Shown piece by piece: positions 30,446 to 39,107 of a stretch of 64,000 nt of DNA (position 1 is the stretch's first letter; each line of letters starts with the position of its first letter). A program made the translations under genes and the position numbers. The notes beneath the pieces were generated by a model. The model did not search any database. It was not told where the DNA came from and worked only from the letters and a program-made list of their open reading frames with translations. The DNA comes from Mesorhizobium qingshengii (GTDB taxonomy: Bacteria > Pseudomonadota > Alphaproteobacteria > Rhizobiales > Rhizobiaceae): NCBI RefSeq assembly GCF_027563465.1, contig NZ_JAPFQA010000002.1, forward strand, positions 744,001 to 808,000. Reading direction: 5' to 3'.

Positions 30446-30787
30446 TCACCGGCACATGAAGGCCTTGGTCAGCGTTTGCGTGATGATGGAGATGCCGGTC
30501 CAGCCGGCGGGGAAGAACACGAGCGTGCCGGCCTCGACCGGGATTTGCTCCCCATTCTCATGGACATAGCTGCCGAGACCCGACAGGAAGTGGCAGAACT
30601 CGTCGGCGGCGAAGGTGACCTTGCGGGTGCCCGGCGTGCAGGACCACAGGCCGCATTCGCTCGATCCGTCCGGGTTCTGCGACAGGATCTTGCCGGAGGC
30701 GCGTGGCGCGCCGGCAAGCGTGTTGCTGCCCGCGCCCCAGTCGTCCAGTTCCACGGTTGAGGCCTTTGGCCAGTGCGGTGTCGGCAT
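30446..30787 (-). CDS. Cupin-domain protein, copy 2 of 3
   Basis: This 113-residue cupin is paralogous to the genes on each side (SGKIL, SECGLWSCTPG, DEFCHFLSG, FFPAGWTG). It is the most diverged copy: the VHET segment near the C-terminus reads ITQTL, so a His present in copies 1 and 3 is missing. That suggests changed or lost metal binding, or a heteromer partner. The start at 30787 has GAGGAA upstream; a longer frame is open but adds non-homologous sequence. The gaps to the neighbours are 22 and 13 bases. Confidence 0.85.
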   Translation of the reverse strand: MPTPHWPKASTVELDDWGAGSNTLAGAPRASGKILSQNPDGSSECGLWSCTPGTRKVTFAADEFCHFLSGLGSYVHENGEQIPVEAGTLVFFPAGWTGISIITQTLTKAFMCR

Positions 30788-30800
30788 ATCAGTTCCTCGG

Positions 30801-31151
30801 TCAGGCCAGCATGTAGATGTTGCGCATGGTCTCATGCACCGTGCATTCGCCCGTCCAGCCGGCGGGGAACATGACCACGGTCCCCGGGGAGACTTCTATC
30901 ACCTCGCCGACATCCGAGCGGTAGGTCGCGCGACCGGCGACGAAATGGCACAATTCGTCGCGCGGGATGCTCAGGCGCCAGCGTCCAGGCGTGCAGACCC
31001 AGATGCCGGACTCAGGCTGATTGTTCGGCCCTTTGTGCACCAGCCTGCCGGTGGAATGCGAGGCGCCTTCCACTGCATCGGGCTGGGTGCCCCAGTCGAC
31101 GAGGTCGGTGCGGGTGGAGGCCTGGTGGAGGTGTGGGGCGGAAGAGGTCAT
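30801..31151 (-). CDS. Cupin-domain protein, copy 3 of 3
   Basis: This 116-residue cupin is first of the three in transcription order. It shares DLVDWG, STGRLVHKGP, ESGIWVCTPG, RDELCHFVAG, FPAGWTGECTVHET, and NIYML with copy 1 and is closer to it than to copy 2. The Cys of ECG is Ser here. Three tandem paralogues inside a transporter operon suggest non-redundant roles, such as successive steps or ligand variants. The gene starts 73 bases after the stop of the glycosyltransferase gene. Confidence 0.85.
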   Translation of the reverse strand: MTSSAPHLHQASTRTDLVDWGTQPDAVEGASHSTGRLVHKGPNNQPESGIWVCTPGRWRLSIPRDELCHFVAGRATYRSDVGEVIEVSPGTVVMFPAGWTGECTVHETMRNIYMLA

Positions 31152-31224
31152 GCGGAGGCTCCGCTAGCTCGATGCTGAATTCTGATGCATTTTCGCTCGT
31201 GGCTCGGCATGTCAAACGTCGCGC

Positions 31225-32499
31225 TCACAGCAGTGCCTCTAGCAACCCAGCGGCCTTTTCCGGGCCGTTCTGCGACTGCATTTGTCCCGATGTCTTCGCC
31301 AGTTTCGCCTTCATCTTCGGATCGGTCAGGCAGGTCTCTATCCTGGCGATCAGCTCGGCATCGTTCCAGTCATAGCGGGGCATGCCGAAGCCGTGGCCGG
31401 TTTCCTGCACGCGGGTTGCGTTGTCGTGGCCGTCCCAGACATAGGGCATGATGATCGCCGGCTTGCCGAAATAGAGGCACTCGGTGAACGAGTTGTTGCC
31501 GCCATGGTGGATCACCGCGTCGACCTGCGGGATGACCGAAGGCTGCGGGAACCAGCTCTCGACGATGACGTTGCCGGGCACGTCGGTGTACTGGTCCTTG
31601 TAGCCGCCGACATTGACCAGCGCGCGGTAGCGCGTCTTGCCCAGCGTCGCGATGATGCGCTTCAACAGCTCGACATCGCCGGCGCCCAGGCTGCCGAAGG
31701 AAACATAGAGCAGCGGCCCGTCATTGTTTTTCGCGAAGGTCGGCACCGTGTAGGGTTTTTCCTGCCGCACGCAGCCTTCGAGATACTGGAACCTTGCCGG
31801 GTCGAGCGGATCGCGGCGCTTGAACTTCGCCGCCTCGGGGTAGAGCAGCAGGTTCAAGTAGGGCGAGGCCTCGAAGAACTGGCCGATCGGATAGGGCGCT
31901 TCGTTGTTGGCGGTGAGGAACGCGTTGAAATCGTCATGGATCGGCTTGATCACCGCGTTGAAATGGTCGCGGTAGCGCTGGTGGCCGGCATGGTCGTTCT
32001 CGCCGCAGCCCGACAGATGCGGTGGGATGTCCTCGTCCTCGATCTCGTTTTCCGAGCAGGAGATGACGCGCACCCACGGCTTGCCGAACTGCTTGATCGC
32101 CGGGAACAGGATGACGTTGTCGACGCAGATGACGTCAGGCTTGATGCTGGCCAGAACGCGCGGCAGGTCCTTCTGCGCCCATTTGGCGCTGTCGACGATC
32201 GCCGTCCAGCAATCCTTGACGTAGTTGTCGACCTGGTCGTAGGGCGATTTGCGGAAGTTCGGGATGTGGCCGTTGATGAAATCCTCCCAGAACTTGGCCA
32301 TCTGCTCGGGCGGCATGGGTTCGGACAGGTTCACCGGATGCGCCTCGAAACCGTAGCCCTTGTAGACATCGACGAAGCCGGGGTCGGACAGGAACACCGC
32401 CCTGTGGCCGCGCGCCTCGACCGCCTGGGCGATACCGACGGAATTGAGCGCCGGGCCGTAGGCCGCTTCGGGAAAAAACGCGATCGTCTTCTGCGCCAT
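31225..32499 (-). CDS. GT1-family glycosyltransferase, copy A
   Basis: This 424-residue protein has the GT-B fold of the UDP-glycosyltransferase (GT1/MGT) family. The N-terminal acceptor domain begins FFPEAAYGPALNSVGIAQAVEARGH. The C-terminal donor domain has LLYVSFGSLGAGDVELL and ESWFPQPSVIPQVDAVIHHGGNNSFTECLYFGKPAIIMPYVWDGHDNA, the family signature with HHGG. It would move a sugar from an NDP-sugar to a small acceptor in the cytoplasm. It lies 12 bases after the transporter ATPase, an unusual place for a glycosyltransferase. A close paralogue sits at 37824-39107. ATG at 32499 has GGAG upstream. Confidence 0.9.
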   Translation of the reverse strand: MAQKTIAFFPEAAYGPALNSVGIAQAVEARGHRAVFLSDPGFVDVYKGYGFEAHPVNLSEPMPPEQMAKFWEDFINGHIPNFRKSPYDQVDNYVKDCWTAIVDSAKWAQKDLPRVLASIKPDVICVDNVILFPAIKQFGKPWVRVISCSENEIEDEDIPPHLSGCGENDHAGHQRYRDHFNAVIKPIHDDFNAFLTANNEAPYPIGQFFEASPYLNLLLYPEAAKFKRRDPLDPARFQYLEGCVRQEKPYTVPTFAKNNDGPLLYVSFGSLGAGDVELLKRIIATLGKTRYRALVNVGGYKDQYTDVPGNVIVESWFPQPSVIPQVDAVIHHGGNNSFTECLYFGKPAIIMPYVWDGHDNATRVQETGHGFGMPRYDWNDAELIARIETCLTDPKMKAKLAKTSGQMQSQNGPEKAAGLLEALL

Positions 32500-32511
32500 C
32501 AAGCTTCTCCT

Positions 32512-33585
32512 TCACTCTGCGAAAATTCTGACGTCGGCGGGGTCCCAGCCGAGTTCGACCTGGTCGCCCGACGAGACCGGTCGGCGGTCGGCCGCATCGG
32601 ATGTGACGCGCACCAGGAACGGTTTTGGCGACAGGGGCGTGCGGACATGCAGCTGCAAGTCGAGCCCGTGATAGGCGAGCGCCTCGACTGTGCCGGTGGT
32701 GCGGTTGGCAGTCTGGGCCTCCGGGAACAACCGGATGCGTTCGGGCCGCACCGAAGCCACCGCCGAAGTGCCAGGCGAGAGCGCTGCGGGAACCTTGCCG
32801 GCGATGCGCGCGCCATTCGCGGCCACCACGCCATCGGCGACGACCTTGCCCGGGACAAAATTCATCACGCCGATGAAGTCGGCGACGAAACGGTCGGCGG
32901 GATGTTCGTAGATCGTGTGCGGGGTGTCGCATTGCAGCAGCTTGCCATCCCTGAGCACCGCCATGCGGTCGGCCATGACCAGCGATTCCTCCTGGTCGTG
33001 GGTGACGATGACGAAGGTGATGCCGACCTCGTGCTGCAGGCGCTTCAGCTCCAACTGCATGGCGCCGCGCAGTTTCTTGTCGAGCGCGCCGAGCGGTTCG
33101 TCGAGCAACAGCAGACGGGGCCGCTTGACCAGCGCCCGGGCGAGCGCGACGCGCTGCTTCTGGCCGCCGGACAATTGCTCCGGCTTGCGGTCGGCGAACG
33201 GGACAAGTTCGGTGGTCGTCAGGATGGCGTCGACGCGGGAGCGGATTTCTTTAGCCGGCAAGCGATCCATCTCCAGCCCGTAGGAGACATTAGCGCGCAC
33301 GCTCATATGCGGGAACAGCGCATAGGACTGGAACATCAGGTTGACCGGCCGCTTGTTGGGCGGCGTCCTGGCGATGTCCTTGCCGTCGAGCAGGATGCGC
33401 CCGTCACTGGGCGTCTCGAAACCGGCCAGCATGCGCAACAGCGTGGTCTTGCCGCAGCCGGACGGGCCGAGCAGCGCGAAGAACTCGTTCTCGCGGATAT
33501 CGAGCGAGATGCCGTCGACGGCGGTGACCCGGCCGAAATTCTTCGACACATGATCGATGGCCAACAGCGTGCGGGGTTCGCTCAT
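32512..33585 (-). CDS. Polyamine-type ABC transporter ATP-binding protein (PotA-like)
   Basis: This 357-residue ATPase has GPSGCGKTT (Walker A), LSGGQKQRVALARAL (signature), LLLLDEPLGALD (Walker B), and the switch His in IVTHDQEE. A C-terminal TOBE-type domain follows (ASVRPERIRLF, AYHGLDLQLHV). The pattern is of the spermidine/putrescine (PotA) group. It energises import with the two permeases and PotD-like protein of this operon. The start overlaps the permease stop by four bases (ATGA), so translation is coupled. Confidence 0.92.
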   Translation of the reverse strand: MSEPRTLLAIDHVSKNFGRVTAVDGISLDIRENEFFALLGPSGCGKTTLLRMLAGFETPSDGRILLDGKDIARTPPNKRPVNLMFQSYALFPHMSVRANVSYGLEMDRLPAKEIRSRVDAILTTTELVPFADRKPEQLSGGQKQRVALARALVKRPRLLLLDEPLGALDKKLRGAMQLELKRLQHEVGITFVIVTHDQEESLVMADRMAVLRDGKLLQCDTPHTIYEHPADRFVADFIGVMNFVPGKVVADGVVAANGARIAGKVPAALSPGTSAVASVRPERIRLFPEAQTANRTTGTVEALAYHGLDLQLHVRTPLSPKPFLVRVTSDAADRRPVSSGDQVELGWDPADVRIFAE

Positions 33586-34376
33586 TGGCCTATCATCCCT
33601 CGGTTGAGCCGCTGCGACAGGGTCAGCGCGGTGATCGAGACCGCCATGACGATGGTCGCCAGCGCGTTGATCTCCGGTGTGATGCCGAAGCGGATCATCG
33701 CGTAGATCTGCATCGGCAGCGTGGTCGAGGCACGGCCGGCGCCGGCGGTGAAGAAGGCGATGATGAACTCGTCGACCGACAGGGTGAAGGCAAGCAGCGC
33801 GCCGGCGATCACCGCCGGCAGGATGACCGGCAAGGTTACCCGCCGGAACGTGGTGACGGCGGAGGCGCCGAGATCGGCGGAGGCCTCGACGATCGACCAG
33901 TCGAAACTCTTCAGCCGGGCGCGCACCACCGAACAGACGAAGGCGAGGTTGAACACGACATGGGCAAGGATGATGGTGTGCAGCCCCATGGTGAGGTTGA
34001 GCATCGAGAAGAACGAGAGCAGGGCGATCGCCAGCACGATGTCGGGAATGATCATCGGCGCGAAGATCAGCGCCTCGAGCCCCTTGCCGTATTGCCGGCG
34101 CATCTCGACGCCGATCGCCAGCAGCGTGCCGAGCAATGTGGCGATGGCCGTGGAAACCAGCGCCACGACAAGCGTGTTGAGGGCGGCGGAGAGGATGGCG
34201 GAATTGCCGGCCAGCGAGACATACCATTTCAGCGAAAAGCCGGACCATGCCGTCGGCAGACCGCCTTCATTGAAGGACAGCGCCACCAGTACGGCGATGG
34301 GGATGTAGAGGAAGGCGAAGACGAGGCTGAGCACGAGCCAGAGCGTGCGCCGCGTGGCGGGGGAGCGCTCAGCCAT
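33582..34376 (-). CDS. Polyamine-type ABC transporter permease (PotC-like)
   Basis: This 264-residue inner-membrane protein has six hydrophobic segments and the EAA loop ASADLGASAVTTFRRVTLPVILPAVIAGALLAF, typical of the PotC/PotI permease. It starts with WLVLSLVFAFLYIPIAVLVALSFNEGG. It forms the channel with the preceding permease. The start at 34376 (MAERSP) overlaps the end of the upstream gene by eight bases; another ATG at 34403 is in frame but overlaps more. The C-terminus overlaps the ATPase start. Confidence 0.92.
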   Translation of the reverse strand: MAERSPATRRTLWLVLSLVFAFLYIPIAVLVALSFNEGGLPTAWSGFSLKWYVSLAGNSAILSAALNTLVVALVSTAIATLLGTLLAIGVEMRRQYGKGLEALIFAPMIIPDIVLAIALLSFFSMLNLTMGLHTIILAHVVFNLAFVCSVVRARLKSFDWSIVEASADLGASAVTTFRRVTLPVILPAVIAGALLAFTLSVDEFIIAFFTAGAGRASTTLPMQIYAMIRFGITPEINALATIVMAVSITALTLSQRLNRGMIGQ

Positions 34377-35244
34377 CGGCGCTACCCGCGGCTTGTGCGG
34401 CATGCCCCGAAGCGCGATCGGCGAGGAGCGCCTGCGCCATCAGCACCAGCAGCATGATCGCGATCAGCGCCATGGCGAGCGCCGCGCCGAAAGGCCAGTC
34501 ATTGGCGGTCAGGAACTGGTCGTAGACGAGATTGCCGATCATCTGGAAGCGGCCGCCGCCGAGCAGGGCGGGGGTGACGAAATTGCCGATCGACAGCACG
34601 AAGACGAAGACCGCGCCGGCGGCGATGCCTGGCACGGTCAGCGGCAGGATGACGCGGCGAAACGTGGTCATCGCGGAAGCGCCGAGGTCGCGCGAGGCCT
34701 CGGCGAGTTCCGGGTTGAGCCGCGACAGCGGCGCGTAGCAGGCGAGGATGACGAAGGGCAAATAGTTGTAGACGAGGCCGGCGATGACCGCGCCTTCGGT
34801 GTAGAGCATCGACGGCGGATCGCCGGTGTAGCCGAACCAGCGCAGCAGCTGGGTGATGAGGCCCTCGCGGTTGAGCAGCACGATCCAGGCATAGGTGCGG
34901 ATCAGGTAGTTGGACCAGAACGGCAGCACCGCGAAGAACAGGAACACCGGCTGCCACCGGCGCGGCGCGGCAGCGATCGCATAAGCGGCGGCATAACCGA
35001 TCACCACCGCGATCAGGGTCGCCGTGCCGGCGATGCGCGCCGATTTGAGGAAGATGCCGGCATAGAGGGGGTCGAAGACCAGCCCGAAATTCTCCAGCGT
35101 GAAGGTGTATTCGATACCGCCATAGATGCCGCGCCGGAAGAAGGCGAGCGCCAGCACCAGCGCACACGGCACCACCATCAGCGCGGTCAGCCAGACCAGC
35201 GCCGGGGCCATCAGCAGGGAGGAACGGGAGGGTTGGTGCTTCAT
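34369..35244 (-). CDS. Polyamine-type ABC transporter permease (PotB-like)
   Basis: This 291-residue inner-membrane permease of the PotB/PotH type has an N-terminal segment PALVWLTALMVVPCALVLALAFFRRG. The long periplasmic loop and EAA motif EASRDLGASAMTTFRRVILPLTVPGIAAGAVFVF are as expected. It is the first of the two permeases, separated from the binding-protein gene by about 330 bases that hold a palindromic repeat. A weaker expression level than the binding protein is likely for that reason. The gene diverges in no other way from standard PotB proteins. Confidence 0.92.
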   Translation of the reverse strand: MKHQPSRSSLLMAPALVWLTALMVVPCALVLALAFFRRGIYGGIEYTFTLENFGLVFDPLYAGIFLKSARIAGTATLIAVVIGYAAAYAIAAAPRRWQPVFLFFAVLPFWSNYLIRTYAWIVLLNREGLITQLLRWFGYTGDPPSMLYTEGAVIAGLVYNYLPFVILACYAPLSRLNPELAEASRDLGASAMTTFRRVILPLTVPGIAAGAVFVFVLSIGNFVTPALLGGGRFQMIGNLVYDQFLTANDWPFGAALAMALIAIMLLVLMAQALLADRASGHAAQAAGSADG

Positions 35245-35308
35245 GAAGTACCCCCCTCTGCCCTGCCGGGCATCTCAACAGCGTCGGAATGGTGTCTCGG
35301 CAGTTGCC

Positions 35309-35530
35309 CCCTCACCCGGATTGCCAGCCGAATTGCAAAGGGCAATTCGGGGCAATCCGACCTCTCCCCGAGGGGAGAGGAGGTCGCCAGCGCCGGCACT
35401 TGCCTCTTCTCCCCGCCGGGGAGAAGGTGGCCGCGAAGCGGCCGGATGAGGGGGTGCTGGCGAAAGGCTGCAAGCCAGCGAATCTCCCCCGCTAAAGGGG
35501 AGATGGCCGGCAGGCCAGAGGGAGGCGACA
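35309..35530. repeat. GC-rich palindromic intergenic repeat (RIME-like), copy A
   Basis: This mosaic of hairpins lies between the binding-protein gene and the permease gene. Outer arms GGATTGCC (35318-35325) and GGCAATCC (35351-35358) enclose a further CCGAATTGC/GCAATTCGG stem. Then follow CCTCTCCCC-GA-GGGGAGAGG, CTTCTCCCC-GCC-GGGGAGAAG, GGCCGCGAAGCGGCC, and ATCTCCCC/GGGGAGAT. Words such as GGTGGCCGCGAAGCGG recur in the copy at 50.7 kb. Such elements are known as rhizobial intergenic mosaics and can stabilise upstream mRNA. Confidence 0.7.
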
Positions 35531-35571
35531 CGGAACGCAAGCTTAATTCCAAGATGCTGCTGGAACTCCGC

Positions 35572-36636
35572 TTACTGCGCGGCCTTGATCTCGCTGACGA
35601 GCTTCGAATAGTCGCGCTGGGCGTCGCCGACGTCACGCAGTTGTTCGAATTTGACGAGATCGGCCACCGGCATCGCCATATTGGGGAACTTGGCCAGGAA
35701 ATCGGCGGGCAGGCTCTCCATGGCCGGCTTGTTCGGCACCTTGTAGTCGATGTTCTGCGCCGCCCAGGCGTGGTTCTTGGCGTCGAGCATGAAGTTGATG
35801 AACTGGAAGGCGGCATCCTTGTTGGCGGACGCCTTCATCACCACCATCGTGTCGACCCACAGGTCCGAGCCTTCCTTGGGGATGACGTACTTGATCTCGG
35901 GCTTCTCGGCGATGCCATAGTTGCACCAGCCGTCCCATGCCTGCACCATCAGTGCCTCGCCCGACACCAGCTTCGAATAGAAGGTGGTGTCGTCATAGGC
36001 GAGCAGGGTCTTCTTGGCCGAGATCAGCAGGTCCTTGACCTCGGCCATCTTGGCCGGATCGGTCTCGTTGACCGAAAAGCCCTTGTCGAGCTGTCCGGCG
36101 GCCAGCAGCCAGCGATCGGTCGCCAGCATGGTGGTCTTGCCCTTGAGGTCATCGGAGGGTGCGAGCAGGTCGCTCCAGCTCGTCGGCGCGACCTTCACCA
36201 GATCCGAGCGGTAGCAGAGGCCCGTCGTACCCCAGGTGTAGGGCACGGAGAAGGTGTTGCCGACATCGTGCGGCAGCTTCGTCGCTTCCGGATAGAGGTT
36301 GGCGAGGTTGGGGACCTTGGCGTGGTCGATCGGCTCGGTCAGGCCGAGCTTGTTCAGCACCTCGGCGAAGGGCGAGGAGACGAAGACCACGTCATAGCCC
36401 TTGCCGCCGGCGGCGATAAGCTTGCCCATGATCTCTTCATTGGTGGCGTGCACCACCACTTCGCCGGAAACGCCGGTCGCGGTCTTGAAGGCGGCCATGG
36501 CGTCGGGCGCCATGTAGCCATCCCAATTGGAAATGACGAGGTCGGCGCCCATCGCCGGCGCAGACAGCGCCAAGGCAAGGCCGAGTGCGATTGAAGACGT
36601 TCTCAGCGCACGGCGCCGCAGGCTGGTAGCGGTCAT
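35572..36636 (-). CDS. Polyamine-type ABC transporter, periplasmic binding protein (PotD-like)
   Basis: This 354-residue protein has a signal peptide (TSSIALGLALALSAPAMGA, cleavage near residue 31). Its mature part resembles PotD/PotF: ADLVISNWDGYMAPDAMAAFKTATG, YDVVFVSSPFAEVLNKLGL, and VPYTWGTTGLCYRSDL. Later come VQAWDGWCNYGIAEKPEIKYVIPKEGSDLWVDTMVVMK and FINFMLDAKNHAWAAQNIDY. It binds a polyamine or other amine in the periplasm. The start at 36636 has GGGAG seven bases upstream. It is the promoter-proximal gene of the leftward operon and diverges from the GntR regulator. Confidence 0.92.
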   Translation of the reverse strand: MTATSLRRRALRTSSIALGLALALSAPAMGADLVISNWDGYMAPDAMAAFKTATGVSGEVVVHATNEEIMGKLIAAGGKGYDVVFVSSPFAEVLNKLGLTEPIDHAKVPNLANLYPEATKLPHDVGNTFSVPYTWGTTGLCYRSDLVKVAPTSWSDLLAPSDDLKGKTTMLATDRWLLAAGQLDKGFSVNETDPAKMAEVKDLLISAKKTLLAYDDTTFYSKLVSGEALMVQAWDGWCNYGIAEKPEIKYVIPKEGSDLWVDTMVVMKASANKDAAFQFINFMLDAKNHAWAAQNIDYKVPNKPAMESLPADFLAKFPNMAMPVADLVKFEQLRDVGDAQRDYSKLVSEIKAAQ

Positions 36637-36746
36637 GACAGACTCCCATTCCGGTTGATCGTCGAATTTCATTCGCCGGACCAACGCTTGCGACTCGTGC
36701 CGCTGCCTCGATCCCGTTCCCTCGGTCTTTTTATCGCCGATTGCAC

Positions 36747-36777
36747 TGACAGTACTATTGCAGAAAAAAGTACGTCA
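36747..36777. promoter_or_regulatory. Candidate GntR operator
   Basis: TGACAGTAC (36747-36755) and GTACGTCA (36770-36777) form an imperfect inverted repeat in the 238-base gap between the divergent amine operons. GTAC is also repeated inside. A GntR regulator is encoded 98 bases away, so a binding site here is reasonable. Confidence 0.45.
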
Positions 36778-36874
36778 ATCCATAATTTGCCAAGCGACCG
36801 AGGAATCTGGCCGATTGCGTCCGCGCTGGCGATCGGTCAAATCAACGCGGTCACGTCCGCTCACGAGACCAGTC

Positions 36875-37813
36875 ATGCAAGCCGCAGCCCGACGACCTCG
36901 CACCAACCACCTCGATCTGGCGCAGCGCATCCTGGATGTGGCGCGGCAGCGCGGCTTCGAGCCCGGCGCACGCCTGCCCGAGCAGCAGATCGCCTCACTG
37001 TGCAATGTCTCGCGCACGCCGGTGCGCGCGGCGCTCAGCCTGCTCGCGGACCGGGGCGTCGTGCGCTGGGAGGCGGATTCGGGTTATCACCTGGCGATCG
37101 ACCTCACCGCGCAGCCGGCCATTGCCGCCGAGCTGCCTGTTACCGAGGAGGACGAGCTGGCCGAAGCGATCCTGCGCGACCGCTCGGCACGGCGGCTGGA
37201 CCAGACGGTGACCGCCGCGGGGCTGATGCGACGGTACAATGCCGAGCGCAAGACGGTACTAAAAGCTCTGAACAAACTGACGGAAGAGAATCTGCTTGAT
37301 CGCGCGCCGGGACAGTCCTGGCTTTTCCGCCGTGCGCCCGACGATCCGGAGGCGCAGGGCGAAAGCTACGAGTTCCGCTTGCTGCTGGAGCCCGCCGCGA
37401 TCCTGACGCCCGGCTTCCGGCTGGATGGGGGGCGAGCGGCGGCGTTGCGCCAGGGCATGGAAGCGCTGTCGGCGCTGCCCGACGCCGCGTTCGACACGCG
37501 CGAATTCCAGCGACTGGATATCGATTTTCACGGCATGATCGCCGAGGGCTGCGCCAACCGCTTCGTTGCCGATGCGCTGGCGGGTCACCTCAGGCTGCGG
37601 CGGTTGCCGGGCATCTATGGCGGCGTCAACGTCTTTCGGTTGCGGCAATCCTTGCTGGAACACCTGAACATACTCGACCATCTCGAAAGCCGGCAGTATG
37701 AGGTGGCTGCCGATCTGCTTCGCGTTCACCTGCGGCTCTCCCGCAGCCAGCGGCCGCAAGCGGCCAGTCGCGGGGCCCCCGCCCTGTTCGGCATGATCAG
37801 CCGGCCGGAATGA
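36875..37813 (+). CDS. GntR-family regulator with two winged-helix segments
   Basis: This 312-residue protein has a GntR winged helix at about 13-75 (QRILDVARQRGFEPGARLPEQQIASLCNVSRTPVRAALSLLADRGVV). At about 94-152 there is a second similar helix-turn-helix (DELAEAILRDRSARRLDQTVTAAGLMRRYNAERKTVLKALNKLTEENLLDR). The C-terminal 150 residues are an FCD-type helical ligand domain (YEFRLLLEPAAI, HGMIAEGCANRFV, EHLNILDHLESR). It probably controls both amine operons that diverge here. The start at 36875 is chosen because the preceding in-frame stretch is Arg-rich and non-homologous. The ligand is perhaps the imported amine. Confidence 0.87.
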   Translation: MQAAARRPRTNHLDLAQRILDVARQRGFEPGARLPEQQIASLCNVSRTPVRAALSLLADRGVVRWEADSGYHLAIDLTAQPAIAAELPVTEEDELAEAILRDRSARRLDQTVTAAGLMRRYNAERKTVLKALNKLTEENLLDRAPGQSWLFRRAPDDPEAQGESYEFRLLLEPAAILTPGFRLDGGRAAALRQGMEALSALPDAAFDTREFQRLDIDFHGMIAEGCANRFVADALAGHLRLRRLPGIYGGVNVFRLRQSLLEHLNILDHLESRQYEVAADLLRVHLRLSRSQRPQAASRGAPALFGMISRPE

Positions 37814-37823
37814 AGAGGATTAA

Positions 37824-39107
37824 TTGACGCGCAGAGCCAGCCCGACCATCGCGCTGTTTCCCGAAGCGAGCTTCGGCGCGGCGCTGAATTGCGTCGGCAT
37901 CGCCCAGGCGTTGCGGGCGCGGGGCGCCCGGCCGGTGTTCATCTGTCATGCCGGCTTCTCCGGTGTCTTTGCCGACTATGGTTTTCAGGAATACCAGCTG
38001 CCGACCGACGAGCCGCTGACCGACAGCGAGCGCCAGAGCTACTGGCAGGCCTTCGTGCGCCGCCACCTGCCGCATTTCAGGCTGAGCCCGATCGACCAGC
38101 TGGAAACCTATGTCGCGCCGACCTGGCAGGCGATCGTCGACACCGCGGTCAATGCCGAGGCGCCACTGCGCCAATTGCTGGCGCGGCTGAAGCCGGATGC
38201 GGTGGTGCTCGACAATGTCATCATGTTCCCCGCGATAGAAGCCGCCGGCTGTCCCTGGGTGCGCGTCGTCTCCTGCGCCGAGACCGAGCTCCCGGACCCG
38301 CTGGTTCCGCCTTATCTGTCGGGACTCGGCGCGGATGACCCGCAACGCGCGGCGTTCGAGGCTCGGTACCTGACCGCCTCCGCGCCGGCCCATGATCGCT
38401 TCAACCGCTTCCGGACGGATGCCGGCCTGGCGCCGCTGCCCAAGGGCCTGTTCCTGGAAAGCTCGCCCGACCTCAATCTGCTCTTGACGCCGTCGATCGT
38501 GCGCCGCGAACGCGCCGAGCCGCTCGACCCGGCGCGCTTCGTCTATCTCGAAGGCTGCGTGCGTTCGGAAGGGCCGTTCGAGGTGCCGGTTTTCCCGCGC
38601 AATGGCGGGCCGCTGGTCTATGTCAGCTTCGGCAGTCTCGGTGCCATGGATGTCGGCCTGATCGAGCGCATGCTGGCTGTGTTCGACCGCCTGCCGGCCC
38701 GCTTCATCGTCAATGTCGGCGGCCTGCGCGATGCCTATCGCGCGGTGCCGGACAATGTCTATCTCGACGCCTGGTTTCCGCAGCCCTCGGTGGTGGCAAA
38801 GTCGGACCTGTTCATCCACCACGGCGGCAACAACAGCTTTTGCGAGGCGCTGCGTTTCGGCGTGCCGTCGCTGATCATGCCCTATTGCTGGGACGGACAC
38901 GACAATGCCCGACGCGCCGTGGAGACCGGCGTCGGTGACCATATCGGCCGAGACGGCTGGACCGAAGGAGTACTGGAGAGAGCCATTCTCGGCCTGCTGG
39001 CCGATGACGCCATGCGCGCCCGCCTCAAGGACAATGCAGCCCAGATGGCGCTGAAACCCGGAACGGATGTGGCCGCGCAAGCCATACTTTCCCTGATACG
39101 GACGTGA
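37824..39107 (+). CDS. GT1-family glycosyltransferase, copy B
   Basis: This 427-residue GT-B glycosyltransferase is a clear paralogue of the gene at 31225-32499 across its full length. Shared blocks include IALFPEASFGAALNCVGIAQAL, LDPARFVYLEGCVR, LVYVSFGSLGAMDVGLIERML, and DAWFPQPSVVAKSDLFIHHGGNNSFCEALRFGVP. IMPYCWDGHDNARR is the donor-site end. A TTG start at 37824 is supported by AGAGGA upstream; no better ATG is in frame nearby. It lies 10 bases after the GntR gene and its stop overlaps the next gene, so it belongs to the ligase-oxidase operon. Confidence 0.9.
   Translation: MTRRASPTIALFPEASFGAALNCVGIAQALRARGARPVFICHAGFSGVFADYGFQEYQLPTDEPLTDSERQSYWQAFVRRHLPHFRLSPIDQLETYVAPTWQAIVDTAVNAEAPLRQLLARLKPDAVVLDNVIMFPAIEAAGCPWVRVVSCAETELPDPLVPPYLSGLGADDPQRAAFEARYLTASAPAHDRFNRFRTDAGLAPLPKGLFLESSPDLNLLLTPSIVRRERAEPLDPARFVYLEGCVRSEGPFEVPVFPRNGGPLVYVSFGSLGAMDVGLIERMLAVFDRLPARFIVNVGGLRDAYRAVPDNVYLDAWFPQPSVVAKSDLFIHHGGNNSFCEALRFGVPSLIMPYCWDGHDNARRAVETGVGDHIGRDGWTEGVLERAILGLLADDAMRARLKDNAAQMALKPGTDVAAQAILSLIRT

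Noticed and set aside
31282..33705. Plus-strand open frame of about 800 codons over the glycosyltransferase and PotA-like genes
   Set aside because: It spans two well-supported genes in antisense and has no domain.
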